A program made the position numbers and the translations under genes. From IMG/VR virus record IMGVR_UViG_3300050821_016070, positions 1-21,449 of that record: a stretch of DNA of 21,449 nucleotides; one strand, 5' to 3'. Within the stretch, counting starts at the first letter, position 1, and every line of letters begins with the position of its first letter. This document shows positions 1 through 6,017 of the stretch, piece by piece. The notes beneath the pieces were generated by a model, which worked only from the letters and a program-made list of their open reading frames with translations, made no database searches and was not told the origin of the DNA. This stretch comes from a virus.

Positions 1-1
1 G

Positions 2-373
2 GACGCCATTAATCGGATAATCCTTGTAGAAGGGCTTCCAGACTTCTTCGCCGTGCTAGCACTATTAATTGATTGGCCGGGAAACGCCAGGCCGATCGCG
101 ATGTTAGGCGCCAGCACTAAACCGGGTGAAGAATGCCGCAACCTTTTTAAAGGAAGGGATATTCTTATTATTCCCCATAATGATGTAGAGGGAACCGCTG
201 CAACGCAGAAATGGGTTGACATGTCATCTGGATTCGGAGCGAGAGTGTTTGTCCAGAAAATACCGGGAGACAACAAGGACATAAACGAGTTTCTTGTCAA
301 TCCCGGTCAGGAAAACCCCCTCGATCTGCTGAAAGGATTAGTCCATGGAAAAGTATACGGAGTACCCTCCTAA
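2..373 (+). CDS. DNA primase, TOPRIM domain (5' partial)
   Basis: The reading frame is open from base 2, so the N-terminal part (zinc finger and most of the catalytic core) lies before the window. The visible part is a TOPRIM domain. It starts with hydrophobic strand RIILVEG, followed by the acidic loop EGLPDFFA (29-52), whose Glu is the family's general acid/base. The metal-binding DxD-type motif follows as IPHNDVEG (170-193). In DnaG-like and phage primases these acidic residues hold the magnesium used to make RNA primers. A possible GTG start at 53 would remove the first TOPRIM motif, so it is not the real start. The gene ends 29 bases inside the next gene, a helicase, which fits a primase-helicase pair working together at the fork. 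The family call is firm; the exact primase subtype cannot be told from the fragment. Confidence 0.85.
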   Translation, partial: DAINRIILVEGLPDFFAVLALLIDWPGNARPIAMLGASTKPGEECRNLFKGRDILIIPHNDVEGTAATQKWVDMSSGFGARVFVQKIPGDNKDINEFLVNPGQENPLDLLKGLVHGKVYGVPS

Positions 374-1484
374 GGAAGAGCCTCCCCCTCCCAGATTCAA
401 GCCAGGAAAGAGCATCGTCTGGTTTTCCAGCAGGCCAATTGATAAGAGTAAAACCATCCTGGGCAATCGCTATCTCTGCCGTGGCGGCGGGATGTGGATC
501 ATCGCTCCTAGCGGCCTGGGAAAATCAACCCTATCAATTCAGGTCGCTATTCTCTGGAGCCTGGGAAAATACGCCTTCGGAATTTCCTCACACGAGATCA
601 GGCGCATCCTGATCATTCAAGCGGAGGACGATGAGGGTGATTGCATTGAGATGAGTGTGATGGTCGATCACCTTGGATTAACGCCTGATGAGAAAAAGAT
701 TGTCGGGGAAAACACCGAGCTGATCCATTGTAACTCTTTGGTCGGCAAGGAGTTCATCGAGGCGCTGAAATTCAAATTGAAAGAGGCGCGGGACGCTGGA
801 CGTCCGTTCGATCTGGTGATCATCAATCCCTACGGCGTTTACCAGGGCAAGGATGTCCAGAGCCCTTCCGATAACACCGAGTTTCTTAATCATTTCCTCA
901 ACCCGGTGTTGACGGAATTCGATGTGGCCGCGGTCCTGATTCATCACACTCCGAAGACCAACTTCATGAATTTTGAGAACCTTAACCCGTGGGATTTCCA
1001 GTATGCCGGAGCAGGCTCGGGCAACATGACCAATTGGGCGCGGTCGATCATGATTATTGTGCCCCAGACCGTGGAGCGCCTTTTCATGTTTGTCGCCGCC
1101 AAACGCGGGCAGCGGATCGACGGATGGGACGGTGCTAGCACCCGTTTCTTCTCTCATTCGGACGGCAAACCGATCCTTTGGCTGGACGCCAGCGAGGAAC
1201 AGAAGACGGAATCCAAGAAGGCCAAGCAGAAAAAAGGGAATTACTTCGACCGCCCGAAAGGTCAGGAGATTTTCGAGAAATGTTTGAGTCCAATCGATTG
1301 GTTGCACGAGATGGAAGTCTTTGAAAAGGCTCAGGAAATCTGGCCAAAAATCAGTGAAAGATACGTCCATGACCAACTGAAAACCGGGGTCTCAATAGGC
1401 ACTCTGGAAGAAGCAAAATCTCCGAATTCCAAGACTCGACCTCTTCCTATTTACCGCAAAAACGGAGTCCATGACGAAGACTGA
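345..1484 (+). CDS. RepA-like hexameric replicative helicase / AAA_25 ATPase
   Basis: A 379-residue P-loop ATPase of the RecA/KaiC superfamily, most like RSF1010 RepA-type ring helicases (AAA_25). Visible motifs are Walker A APSGLGKST (residues 54-62), the RepA-type acidic motif IQAEDD (91-96), a Walker B-like strand DLVIINP (156-162) and the sensor segment VLIHHTPK (197-204). It probably unwinds DNA at the phage fork with the primase encoded just upstream. Walker B carries Asn161 where most relatives have Asp; I believe some phage members also read INP, so activity need not be lost. The C-terminal 120 residues are charged and not recognised. The ATG at 345 has AAAGGA seven bases upstream and sits inside the primase gene, suggesting coupled translation. 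A cluster of iteron-like repeats starts two bases after the stop codon. Confidence 0.85.
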   Translation: MEKYTEYPPKEEPPPPRFKPGKSIVWFSSRPIDKSKTILGNRYLCRGGGMWIIAPSGLGKSTLSIQVAILWSLGKYAFGISSHEIRRILIIQAEDDEGDCIEMSVMVDHLGLTPDEKKIVGENTELIHCNSLVGKEFIEALKFKLKEARDAGRPFDLVIINPYGVYQGKDVQSPSDNTEFLNHFLNPVLTEFDVAAVLIHHTPKTNFMNFENLNPWDFQYAGAGSGNMTNWARSIMIIVPQTVERLFMFVAAKRGQRIDGWDGASTRFFSHSDGKPILWLDASEEQKTESKKAKQKKGNYFDRPKGQEIFEKCLSPIDWLHEMEVFEKAQEIWPKISERYVHDQLKTGVSIGTLEEAKSPNSKTRPLPIYRKNGVHDED

Positions 1485-1487
1485 AAA

Positions 1488-1613
1488 GATATTGCAGAAA
1501 GATATTGCAAGGATACTGCAACTTGGTGGGAGATAGATACTGCAAGCGGGGGGAGTGTAAACACTCTATCCCCCCGCCGCAATATCTCCTCCTTCTTGCA
1601 GGATTGCAGTATC
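1488..1613. repeat. Iteron-like repeats GATAYTGCA (4 direct, 2 inverted)
   Basis: The nine-base word GATA(T/C)TGCA occurs on the + strand at 1488-1496, 1501-1509, 1512-1520 and 1536-1544. It occurs inverted at 1578-1586 (one mismatch, CGCAATATC) and 1605-1613 (TGCAGTATC). Start-to-start spacings are 13, 11 and 24 bases. Bases around the outer pair (1526-1544 and 1605-1624) extend the symmetry. Repeats like this directly after a replicative helicase gene suggest an iteron-type replication origin; an operator array for the next gene is the alternative. This is the only gene-free stretch in the replication region. Confidence 0.75.
1535..1587. other. Large imperfect palindrome / hairpin at candidate origin
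   Basis: GCGGGGGG (1546-1553) pairs with CCCCCCGC (1570-1577) and AGTG (1554-1557) with CACT (1562-1565), leaving a TAAA loop and a CTAT bulge. The arms extend outward through an iteron (1535-1543) and its inverted copy (1579-1587), giving about 20 pairs over 53 bases. No T-run follows on either strand, so it is not a normal terminator. A cruciform or single-strand initiation site within the candidate origin is the simplest reading. Confidence 0.6.
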
Positions 1614-1632
1614 TATTATCTCACCCCACTTT

Positions 1633-1890
1633 ATGACCAGAAAACAACTAGAAAAAAACACAACGCAATCTCTGAAGTCTGGAGACAGAGCGTTGAAGAT
1701 AAAAAACGGTACTCCGCTTGGAGTGTGGACAGTAAGCTCCGTCGCCCTTGAACTTTCACGCCAGAGCGACGGTACTTACAGCGTCAATGGATTCGAGCTG
1801 AATCTTCATCGTGTGGTGAAGATGCTCCTCGAGGTTGAAGACGAGTTAAGGGAACATTACCAAAAAACCGGAGAGGAACAAAACGAATGA
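1633..1890 (+). CDS. Hypothetical protein, 85 residues
   Basis: Not recognised. It is a small soluble protein with a charged start, a central strand-rich part (KNGTPLGVWTVSSVALELS) and a C-terminal amphipathic helix rich in Glu (VVKMLLEVEDELREHY). It follows the iteron cluster by 19 bases and has no clear Shine-Dalgarno sequence before its ATG. It overlaps the next gene by ATGA, so the two are probably translated together. Its position next to the candidate origin allows a role in replication control, but nothing in the protein itself shows that. Confidence 0.65.
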   Translation: MTRKQLEKNTTQSLKSGDRALKIKNGTPLGVWTVSSVALELSRQSDGTYSVNGFELNLHRVVKMLLEVEDELREHYQKTGEEQNE

Positions 1891-2096
1891 GCCTCACCGA
1901 AATTCTCCTTTGGTCCATCCTCGGTTTTGCCCTTTGGCTGATCGCCGGGTGCGTGGTCATCGCTTTCCTGCGGATGACCAGTTCCGATAACGACGATGAC
2001 GACCAGGGAAAACCCGGTTCAGGCGTGAATGGCGACGGCGACAGTGACAGTCGCCAGCACCAGGACAATGATGACCGCCCATTCCATTTTTCCTAG
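1887..2096 (+). CDS. Small single-pass membrane protein with acidic tail
   Basis: This 69-residue protein has one strong transmembrane helix (about residues 5-28, ILLWSILGFALWLIAGCVVI) followed by a hydrophilic tail with runs of Asp and Gly (DNDDDD, GVNGDGDSDS). It starts at the ATGA overlap with the preceding gene, with GAGAGG about ten bases before. It is the last plus-strand gene before the convergent leftward operon. No family is recognised; an inner-membrane accessory or superinfection-type protein is possible but unsupported. Confidence 0.65.
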   Translation: MSLTEILLWSILGFALWLIAGCVVIAFLRMTSSDNDDDDQGKPGSGVNGDGDSDSRQHQDNDDRPFHFS

Positions 2097-2117
2097 AGGC
2101 TGAAAGTGTTCGTCCAT

Positions 2118-2157
2118 AAAAAAACCCTCGACCGAGATAACCAGTCCCGGTCGAGGG
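2118..2157 (-). terminator. Intrinsic terminator of the leftward operon
   Basis: A perfect 10-bp stem, CCCTCGACCG (2125-2134) with CGGTCGAGGG (2148-2157), encloses a 13-base loop. Read on the minus strand the stem is followed directly by seven Ts (2124-2118). It lies about 60 bases past the last minus-strand gene and stops leftward transcription from running into the replication genes. There is no T-run on the plus side. Confidence 0.9.
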
Positions 2158-2219
2158 CGAACAATGCAAGAAATACAAGAACCAAGTAATATGCCTCAAG
2201 TCACATGCTCACACATGCT

Positions 2220-2702
2220 TTAACTCGACTTGCCATTCTGCCCGGTTTCTTTCCCTGAGGCAAGACCGAATTTCTCGGGCGGTTGAATGTCTTTCATCAG
2301 ATCCAGCGCTTGCCTCACGTACTCGCTTCTCTGGCCCGGCGGCAGCGCTTCCAGTTTTTCCGCCAGGGCGCGATCCAGGCGGACCATGGCGATCTTCTTC
2401 TTGGGTATTCCGTCGCCCTTCGGCCTTCCAGCACCGCGGCGCGCCCCACCCCAGCCCAGCCCTATGGGTACCGGAGGCCCGAACTTAGGCGCTCGTGCCA
2501 TCCGTTCCCGGCGCGACTCTTCCTTGATTTGGTTCCGGAACGCTTGTTCCTCTTTGGTCGGGCGGCCGATATGGTTGCCGGTCGGGCGATAACGCTTCTT
2601 TGGTGTCGGTACGTCAGGCTGTTCAATAATACAGTTAACAGGCTGTTTTTCGGGTAGGCTGGTGGAATGTATCTCTCCCTGAAAATTGCTTTCGTAAGTC
2701 AT
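2220..2702 (-). CDS. RHH/AT-hook-like DNA-binding protein
   Basis: A 160-residue basic protein. The middle carries glycine-arginine-proline motifs like AT-hooks (HIGRPTKEE near 45 and GARRGAGRPKG near 85). The C-terminal part (about 100-137) reads as a ribbon-helix-helix unit: strand KIAMVRLD, helix RALAEKLEAL, then RSEYVRQALDLM. RHH proteins bind DNA as dimers and often act as phage or plasmid repressors. The RRGAGRPKG signature is also seen in phage small DNA-binding proteins. It is the last gene of the leftward operon and overlaps the gene before it by ATGA (2699-2702), so it is translationally coupled. It is a candidate regulator of this phage; the target is unknown. Confidence 0.65.
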   Translation of the reverse strand: MTYESNFQGEIHSTSLPEKQPVNCIIEQPDVPTPKKRYRPTGNHIGRPTKEEQAFRNQIKEESRRERMARAPKFGPPVPIGLGWGGARRGAGRPKGDGIPKKKIAMVRLDRALAEKLEALPPGQRSEYVRQALDLMKDIQPPEKFGLASGKETGQNGKSS

Positions 2703-3154
2703 TGATTATCAAGGGTTGAATTTTCATTAACTGTATTAGGGTGATCGACCTTTTTTTGCCAGTTGCGTTGATTCTCCGCATTTGTCGCTTTCCGGCGGCG
2801 GTTCCGGCACTCAAGGCAATAGCGTTGTCTAGGCAGGATTCCTTTGCCGCAATCCGGGCATTTCCGGGTTGGTACCACCCCGTGAAACCCGCTTTGGGTT
2901 CTTCGGTATTCATGGGCCCCTTCGGCAAATTCCGCCGCTTCCTTGGGATGTGCTCCGATCCATTCAGTGTTCGCTCCCTGAGGCAAAACAGCAGTTTCGA
3001 AGTAACTGCATCGCTGGTTATCCAGCAGAAGGCATTTACAGCCTTCGTCACGGAACCTGATCAGCTCTCCAGCAGGGCCAATATCGATTCCAGAACATCC
3101 GTTATCATGGAAATTAGCGCAGTATGCTCTCGCGAGTGTTGTCGGTGTAATCAT
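2699..3154 (-). CDS. Cysteine-rich zinc-ribbon protein
   Basis: The protein has 151 residues and many cysteines. The N-terminal half has spaced Cys (CANFHDNGCSG, then CKCLLLDNQRCSYFE), a layout I recall from small plasmid and phage proteins. The C-terminal half has a clear zinc-ribbon CPDCGKG...YCLEC (CxxC-14-CxxC) followed by a basic RNRRRK stretch suited to nucleic-acid binding. It likely binds one or two zinc ions in the cytoplasm. It is coupled by ATGA to the RHH gene downstream, so the two may act together. The start has only a weak ribosome site (AAGA); no better in-frame start exists nearby. Function unknown. Confidence 0.65.
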   Translation of the reverse strand: MITPTTLARAYCANFHDNGCSGIDIGPAGELIRFRDEGCKCLLLDNQRCSYFETAVLPQGANTEWIGAHPKEAAEFAEGAHEYRRTQSGFHGVVPTRKCPDCGKGILPRQRYCLECRNRRRKATNAENQRNWQKKVDHPNTVNENSTLDNQ

Positions 3155-3186
3155 ATCTTGAATTCTGTATCCAGTGTTTTCATGTT

Positions 3187-3504
3187 TTAGTTCAGTCCTT
3201 CCTTTCCCTTAGGCACAGGCATCTTGCCGTCCACCTTTTGGAATATCCCCATCTCCGTCGCCGCCATCGCCGCGATAAATCCCTCTTTCCAGCAGTGTTC
3301 GGCAATAAAGCGTAACGCTTCATGGCACGGCTTGTCGTACCCGGCAGCAATTGCGTTATCCGCGGAGTTGGCCAGCAGGTTGTCAGTGATCTCGTTCCGG
3401 ATCTCCGGATCGCCTCCGTCAGTCAGTGCTGCCCAGCAGAATTCTGCCAGAGTCTCTTTTCCCCCGATTACCCTCTTGTTTTTGTTTGTTGGTTCAGCTT
3501 TCAT
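3187..3504 (-). CDS. Hypothetical protein, 105 residues
   Basis: Not recognised. The start at 3504 is preferred because GAGGAGAA stands just before it. The longer frame to 3579 would begin inside the terminator hairpin at 3538-3600. The protein is mainly helical (ETLAEFCWAAL, ALRFIAEHCWKEGFIAAMAA), with no signal or membrane segment; its two Cys-Trp pairs are not arranged as a metal site. It is the first gene after the terminator, so it depends on read-through or on its own promoter in the short gap. Confidence 0.65.
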   Translation of the reverse strand: MKAEPTNKNKRVIGGKETLAEFCWAALTDGGDPEIRNEITDNLLANSADNAIAAGYDKPCHEALRFIAEHCWKEGFIAAMAATEMGIFQKVDGKMPVPKGKEGLN

Positions 3505-3537
3505 TTCTCCTCTTTCTTTCTGAAGTTTCGCGGACAT

Positions 3538-3600
3538 AAAAAAGCCGCCCGCTGCCATGGGCGTACCAGCGGTGGACAAAGCCTATGGCAGATCGGCGGC
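3538..3600 (-). terminator. Internal intrinsic terminator in leftward operon
   Basis: GCCGCC (3544-3549) pairs with GGCGGC (3595-3600), TGCCAT (3553-3558) with ATGGCA (3585-3590), and GGC (3560-3562) with GCC (3581-3583). On the minus strand six Ts follow (3543-3538). It sits between the gene ending at 3616 and the gene starting at 3504, splitting the leftward operon into two expression segments. Confidence 0.75.
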
Positions 3601-3615
3601 CGAGTTTCCTTCCCC

Positions 3616-4119
3616 TTATTCGTCGTCTTTCAGGTACCTGAACCCAGGCACTTCCAGCTCGATGACCCTCATCTTTTCTTCAATGAAGGCGTCCATGCCC
3701 TCGAATCGCTTGTTCCCCTCGATCACCTCGTATGAAAGCCCGTACATCCTAACGAACATCCCCATCGAGATCGGATCGGATTCCAGGGAGACAGCTTCGC
3801 CGTTATCCGGATCAGAGCTGAACATCAGCCCGTACCCGGAGATCTGCACTTCTCCGCCTCCGGCGCTCAAGCCCTTCCTCAGCTTAAAGCGCGGCGCCGG
3901 AACCGCTGCTAGCAGCCCTCGGTCATCAACCCAGAGGTCCAGGACGTACCTGGTTATTTCGGTTAAGACTCCCTGAGGCACACTTAACGGTATGCAATCA
4001 AGGTCTCTACAGCGCATCACCTTGCGCCAGGCTCGCCGATCGTTCTCCATCTCGATCCGGCTAATATCTTGCTTGTACGGATCGATCAGGAACCCCTTGA
4101 TTCTTCCTTTCTTCTTCAT
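3616..4119 (-). CDS. Hypothetical phage protein (weakly DUF3846-like), 167 residues
   Basis: The ATG at 4119 is chosen because GGAGG lies nine bases upstream and it overlaps the preceding small gene by ATGA. A longer frame to 4185 is possible but would cover that gene. The protein starts MKKKGRIKGFLIDPYKQ, a basic head followed by a strand LIDP that recalls DUF3846-type phage proteins. A glycine-containing strand set (ISGYGLMFSSDPDNGEAV) and an acidic C-terminus (RYLKDDE) follow. It is probably soluble and cytoplasmic. The DUF3846 resemblance is weak and from memory. It is the last member of a chain of five overlapping or closely spaced small genes and is followed by a terminator. Confidence 0.6.
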   Translation of the reverse strand: MKKKGRIKGFLIDPYKQDISRIEMENDRRAWRKVMRCRDLDCIPLSVPQGVLTEITRYVLDLWVDDRGLLAAVPAPRFKLRKGLSAGGGEVQISGYGLMFSSDPDNGEAVSLESDPISMGMFVRMYGLSYEVIEGNKRFEGMDAFIEEKMRVIELEVPGFRYLKDDE

Positions 4120-4232
4120 TTGATCCAGCCTCCGGCAAAGGCCAGCGCTTGAAACACCGACCAGATGCTTGCTAAGAGCGCCCATCCAAAGACCAAGATG
4201 AGCGCCGCCCAGGCTATGGTTCCCTCGCTCAT
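4116..4232 (-). CDS. Micro membrane protein, 38 residues
   Basis: A 38-residue protein that is mostly one hydrophobic helix (TIAWAALILVFGWALLASIW, then SVFQALAFAGGW). Both ends are ATGA overlaps: its start with the stop of the 54-residue gene upstream, its stop with the start of the 167-residue gene downstream. This double coupling, with sensible hydrophobic composition, argues that it is translated although it has no good ribosome site of its own. Function unknown; a holin-like or membrane-regulatory peptide is possible. Confidence 0.6.
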   Translation of the reverse strand: MSEGTIAWAALILVFGWALLASIWSVFQALAFAGGWIK

Positions 4233-4393
4233 AGGCCGAATTGGCTCAGATCAGATCTAATTTCCCAATACCAGTATTCTGGATTGAAAATCGGTTCACC
4301 GGCCATCCAAGCTGCTAAAAGATTGCAGCCGATTACGAATCCAAAGAAGAGCAACGCGGTGTGAAATCCAGGATTGCTGAGAATGTTTTTCAT
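4229..4393 (-). CDS. Small membrane protein, 54 residues
   Basis: The protein starts MKNILSNPGF and has one transmembrane helix (about residues 12-31, TALLFFGFVIGCNLLAAWM). An aromatic-rich tail follows (NPEYWYWEIRSDL). The ribosome site AAAGGA lies seven bases before the ATG. Its stop overlaps the start of the next micro-gene (ATGA). No family recognised; it belongs to a run of three tiny membrane genes. Confidence 0.65.
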   Translation of the reverse strand: MKNILSNPGFHTALLFFGFVIGCNLLAAWMAGEPIFNPEYWYWEIRSDLSQFGL

Positions 4394-4406
4394 CTTTAAT
4401 CCTTTC

Positions 4407-4526
4407 CTAGTGATTCATTGCGCCATAGAGCACACATAAGATTAGTCCGCTGGCCATTATCCGCAGGGTTAAGATCGGAAAACAGATAAAGAAGAAGAGG
4501 CCAGCAATGAGGATAAAATAAGTCAT
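4407..4526 (-). CDS. Micro membrane protein, 39 residues
   Basis: This is a 39-residue, very hydrophobic protein (MTYFILIAGLFFFICFPILT, then a second short hydrophobic stretch GLILCVLYGAMNH), likely one or two membrane passes. AAGGGGAGG directly precedes the ATG, which overlaps the stop of the 79-residue gene upstream (ATGA). It ends 13 bases before the next gene. Function unknown. Confidence 0.65.
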   Translation of the reverse strand: MTYFILIAGLFFFICFPILTLRIMASGLILCVLYGAMNH

Positions 4527-4762
4527 ACCTCCCCTTTCCCCAGTTTCCGTTTAATCCGCTCATCCAACGCCGCTTCAAATTCCGCTAGCAGCGCCCGGAC
4601 ATCGCACCTGCGGAAGCAAGCGATCATCAAGCGCAGCTCCGTATCGGTGAAAGCTTCGGTCCGGCCCTCTTTAGCTTTGATCAGAATCTGGCTGACCGCC
4701 CGTTTCTGGTATTCCGATAAGCAAGCCCAAGGATCATTCTGGCTTTGATAGTTGGTATTCAT
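4523..4762 (-). CDS. Hypothetical helical protein, 79 residues
   Basis: Not recognised. A soluble, charged, helical protein (SEYQKRAVSQILIKAKEGRT, then DTELRLMIACFRRCDVRALLAEFEAALDERI). The pattern resembles small phage regulators with paired helices but has no diagnostic motif. It starts four bases after the stop of the secreted small protein upstream and overlaps the next micro-gene by ATGA, so it belongs to the same transcript. Confidence 0.65.
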   Translation of the reverse strand: MNTNYQSQNDPWACLSEYQKRAVSQILIKAKEGRTEAFTDTELRLMIACFRRCDVRALLAEFEAALDERIKRKLGKGEV

Positions 4763-4766
4763 AAAG

Positions 4767-4964
4767 CTAGCAGTTCCCGTGTTCTAACCAGTCAATGAAT
4801 TCTTTAGCCTCCGGCAACGAATCCAGCTCTTCCGGAACTCGCCAGCCATCTTCGTAGACGTGCCAGATATTCCCCTCCTGCCGGATAGTGTAATCACGAT
4901 ACTGAATCTCTTCCGCCTGCAAATTGGCCGCTAAAAGCATCAATCCAATTATTAATCTTTTCAT
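4767..4964 (-). CDS. Small secreted (periplasmic) protein, 65 residues
   Basis: The N-terminus is a standard signal peptide: KR, a hydrophobic core LIIGLMLLAAN and a likely cut after LQA (about residue 17). The mature part is about 48 residues, acidic, with YRDYTIRQEGNIWHVYEDGW and a single Cys at the end. Such exported small proteins in phage accessory operons may change the host envelope, for instance in superinfection exclusion, but this is inference. There is no strong ribosome site upstream of the ATG. The stop codon falls within one of the GCTAGC palindromes. Confidence 0.65.
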   Translation of the reverse strand: MKRLIIGLMLLAANLQAEEIQYRDYTIRQEGNIWHVYEDGWRVPEELDSLPEAKEFIDWLEHGNC

Positions 4965-5009
4965 TTCAACTAATCACTTTCTTGTTTTGTTTACCTACTA
5001 GCACCCTAG

Positions 5010-5285
5010 CTAGCAGACTGGCCAGGGTTTAAGCGAGAGAGCGTATTCCCGGCCCAGCCTTTCGATCTGTTCACCCAAATCGCCGTCAAGCGCCCAGCGC
5101 GCCCCTTTGGATTGTAGCCAGGTCTGAATCTCTTCTTCAGTCCATCCGCGTTTATTGAGGACCCCAGCGATTGCTTGCCAGAGCATCCAAGCCGGTCGTT
5201 CGTAGGAGTACATCGGCCATTCCGGTTCTTCTCGATTGCGCCATAACGGCCCAATTTTACCCGTGATATCGTAGTGTTCTTGCAT
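5010..5285 (-). CDS. Hypothetical protein, 91 residues
   Basis: Not recognised. Start: the ATG at 5285 follows the previous stop codon by one base (TAA T ATG), a typical coupled junction. A TTG at 5297 with AGGA upstream is an alternative that adds four residues. The protein is rich in Trp and charged residues (PLWRNREEPEWPMYSYERPAWMLW cut into short runs; then GVLNKRGWTEEEIQTWLQSK). The helical part EEEIQTWLQSKGARWALDG suggests a small globular fold. A shorter frame across the same bases (5006-5254) has poorer composition and is treated as a shadow. Confidence 0.6.
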   Translation of the reverse strand: MQEHYDITGKIGPLWRNREEPEWPMYSYERPAWMLWQAIAGVLNKRGWTEEEIQTWLQSKGARWALDGDLGEQIERLGREYALSLKPWPVC

Positions 5286-5286
5286 A

Positions 5287-5631
5287 TTAGCGCCCAATGG
5301 TTCCTAGGCTGGTATAGAGCCCAGTTACGGAAGCGAAAATGTCTTGGAGTCGATCGCCGTAAACGTCTTCGTGTTGAGCGATTTCTTTAATCGTGACATC
5401 AAGGGTTTTCTTGTTCAGCCGCTCATTGTAAAAGCGTACAGTGTAGGTATCACGCGGGGTGAGAGTGATGCAGCAGCGGTTTGCTCCTGAACTATTGCGG
5501 CTCAGGTCAAATAAGAGGCTGCCATCGGCCATCGTCATGAACTTCTTTGAGCCAGTCATGGCGATGAAGCGCCTTCCGCCCAATTGGGCGAAGATGGTTC
5601 CAGCGATTTGCTGTCTTTGATAGTCTTGCAT
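5287..5631 (-). CDS. Conserved phage protein of unknown function, 114 residues
   Basis: I recognise this as a member of a widespread phage and prophage family with the signature TIFAQLGGRRFIAMTGSKKF at the N-terminus. A strand-rich middle (LLFDLSRNSSGANRCCITLTP, DTYTVRFYNER) and the closing motif VYGDRLQDIFASVTGLYTSL follow. Length and motif order fit the family. No biochemical role is known to me; it is normally found among early or accessory genes, as here. The ribosome site is weak. It is separated from the gene upstream by a short gap with two small hairpins. Confidence 0.8.
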   Translation of the reverse strand: MQDYQRQQIAGTIFAQLGGRRFIAMTGSKKFMTMADGSLLFDLSRNSSGANRCCITLTPRDTYTVRFYNERLNKKTLDVTIKEIAQHEDVYGDRLQDIFASVTGLYTSLGTIGR

Positions 5632-5656
5632 ATTGTTCTTTCAGAGTTCTCTTCAG

Positions 5657-5688
5657 TGCCGGATTCACCGGCAGACGCCCGAAGGCGT
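5657..5688. other. Two adjacent hairpins, one with UUCG-type loop
   Basis: TGCCGG-ATTCA-CCGGCA (5657-5673) is followed at once by ACGCC-CGAA-GGCGT (5675-5688). On the minus strand the second hairpin reads ACGCC-TTCG-GGCGT, an exceptionally stable UUCG tetraloop in RNA. No T-run follows on either strand, so a transcript-processing or stability element between the two leftward genes is more likely than a terminator. Confidence 0.5.
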
Positions 5689-5695
5689 TTCGAAC

Positions 5696-5926
5696 TTAAA
5701 TTAATCCTTTGGCGTGCCTGACACAGATATCGACCGCTTCCAGAAAGTAAGTGGCATTGCGAAGAAAGGTTCCAGCATGTAACACTTTCCAATAGCCGCC
5801 TGGATCTGCGTGATCTTCGATCACATAGTTTCCGTATTGGTATTCGATTCCGCGAAATGGTTCGTAGACTTTGCGAAAGTTTTGTGGTGTAATGTTTTGT
5901 TTCATTGTCTTTTTGGTTTCTTGCAT
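5696..5926 (-). CDS. Hypothetical protein, 76 residues
   Basis: Not recognised. First gene of the leftward operon, starting 91 bases from the divergent TerS gene, so its promoter must lie between 5927 and 6017. An alternative ATG seven codons in (5905) is possible; neither has a clear ribosome site. The protein is soluble, with aromatic-rich YEPFRGIEYQYGNYVIEDH and a closing helix NATYFLEAVDICVRHAKGL. I could not identify a convincing pair of promoter boxes in the gap. Confidence 0.55.
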   Translation of the reverse strand: MQETKKTMKQNITPQNFRKVYEPFRGIEYQYGNYVIEDHADPGGYWKVLHAGTFLRNATYFLEAVDICVRHAKGLI

Positions 5927-6017
5927 GCTAATACTTAACGACCAAGATGATTAATAGTAAAGCCCAAATTCAAGAAATCTTTAGTGGCGCGCTCCATCTT
6001 TATTCTTTAAGTGCCTT

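Noticed and set aside
678-1376. Long minus-strand open frame opposite the helicase gene
   Set aside because: It is antisense to a gene with clear Walker motifs and its own protein has no motif, no ribosome site and poor composition. It is a shadow.
1546-1577. Possible terminator after the helicase gene
   Set aside because: The G6/C6 hairpin has no T-run on either side; it fits better as part of the iteron cluster.
5927-6017. Divergent promoters between leftward operon and TerS
   Set aside because: They must exist or transcription must enter from elsewhere, but no -35/-10 pair with good spacing could be picked with confidence.
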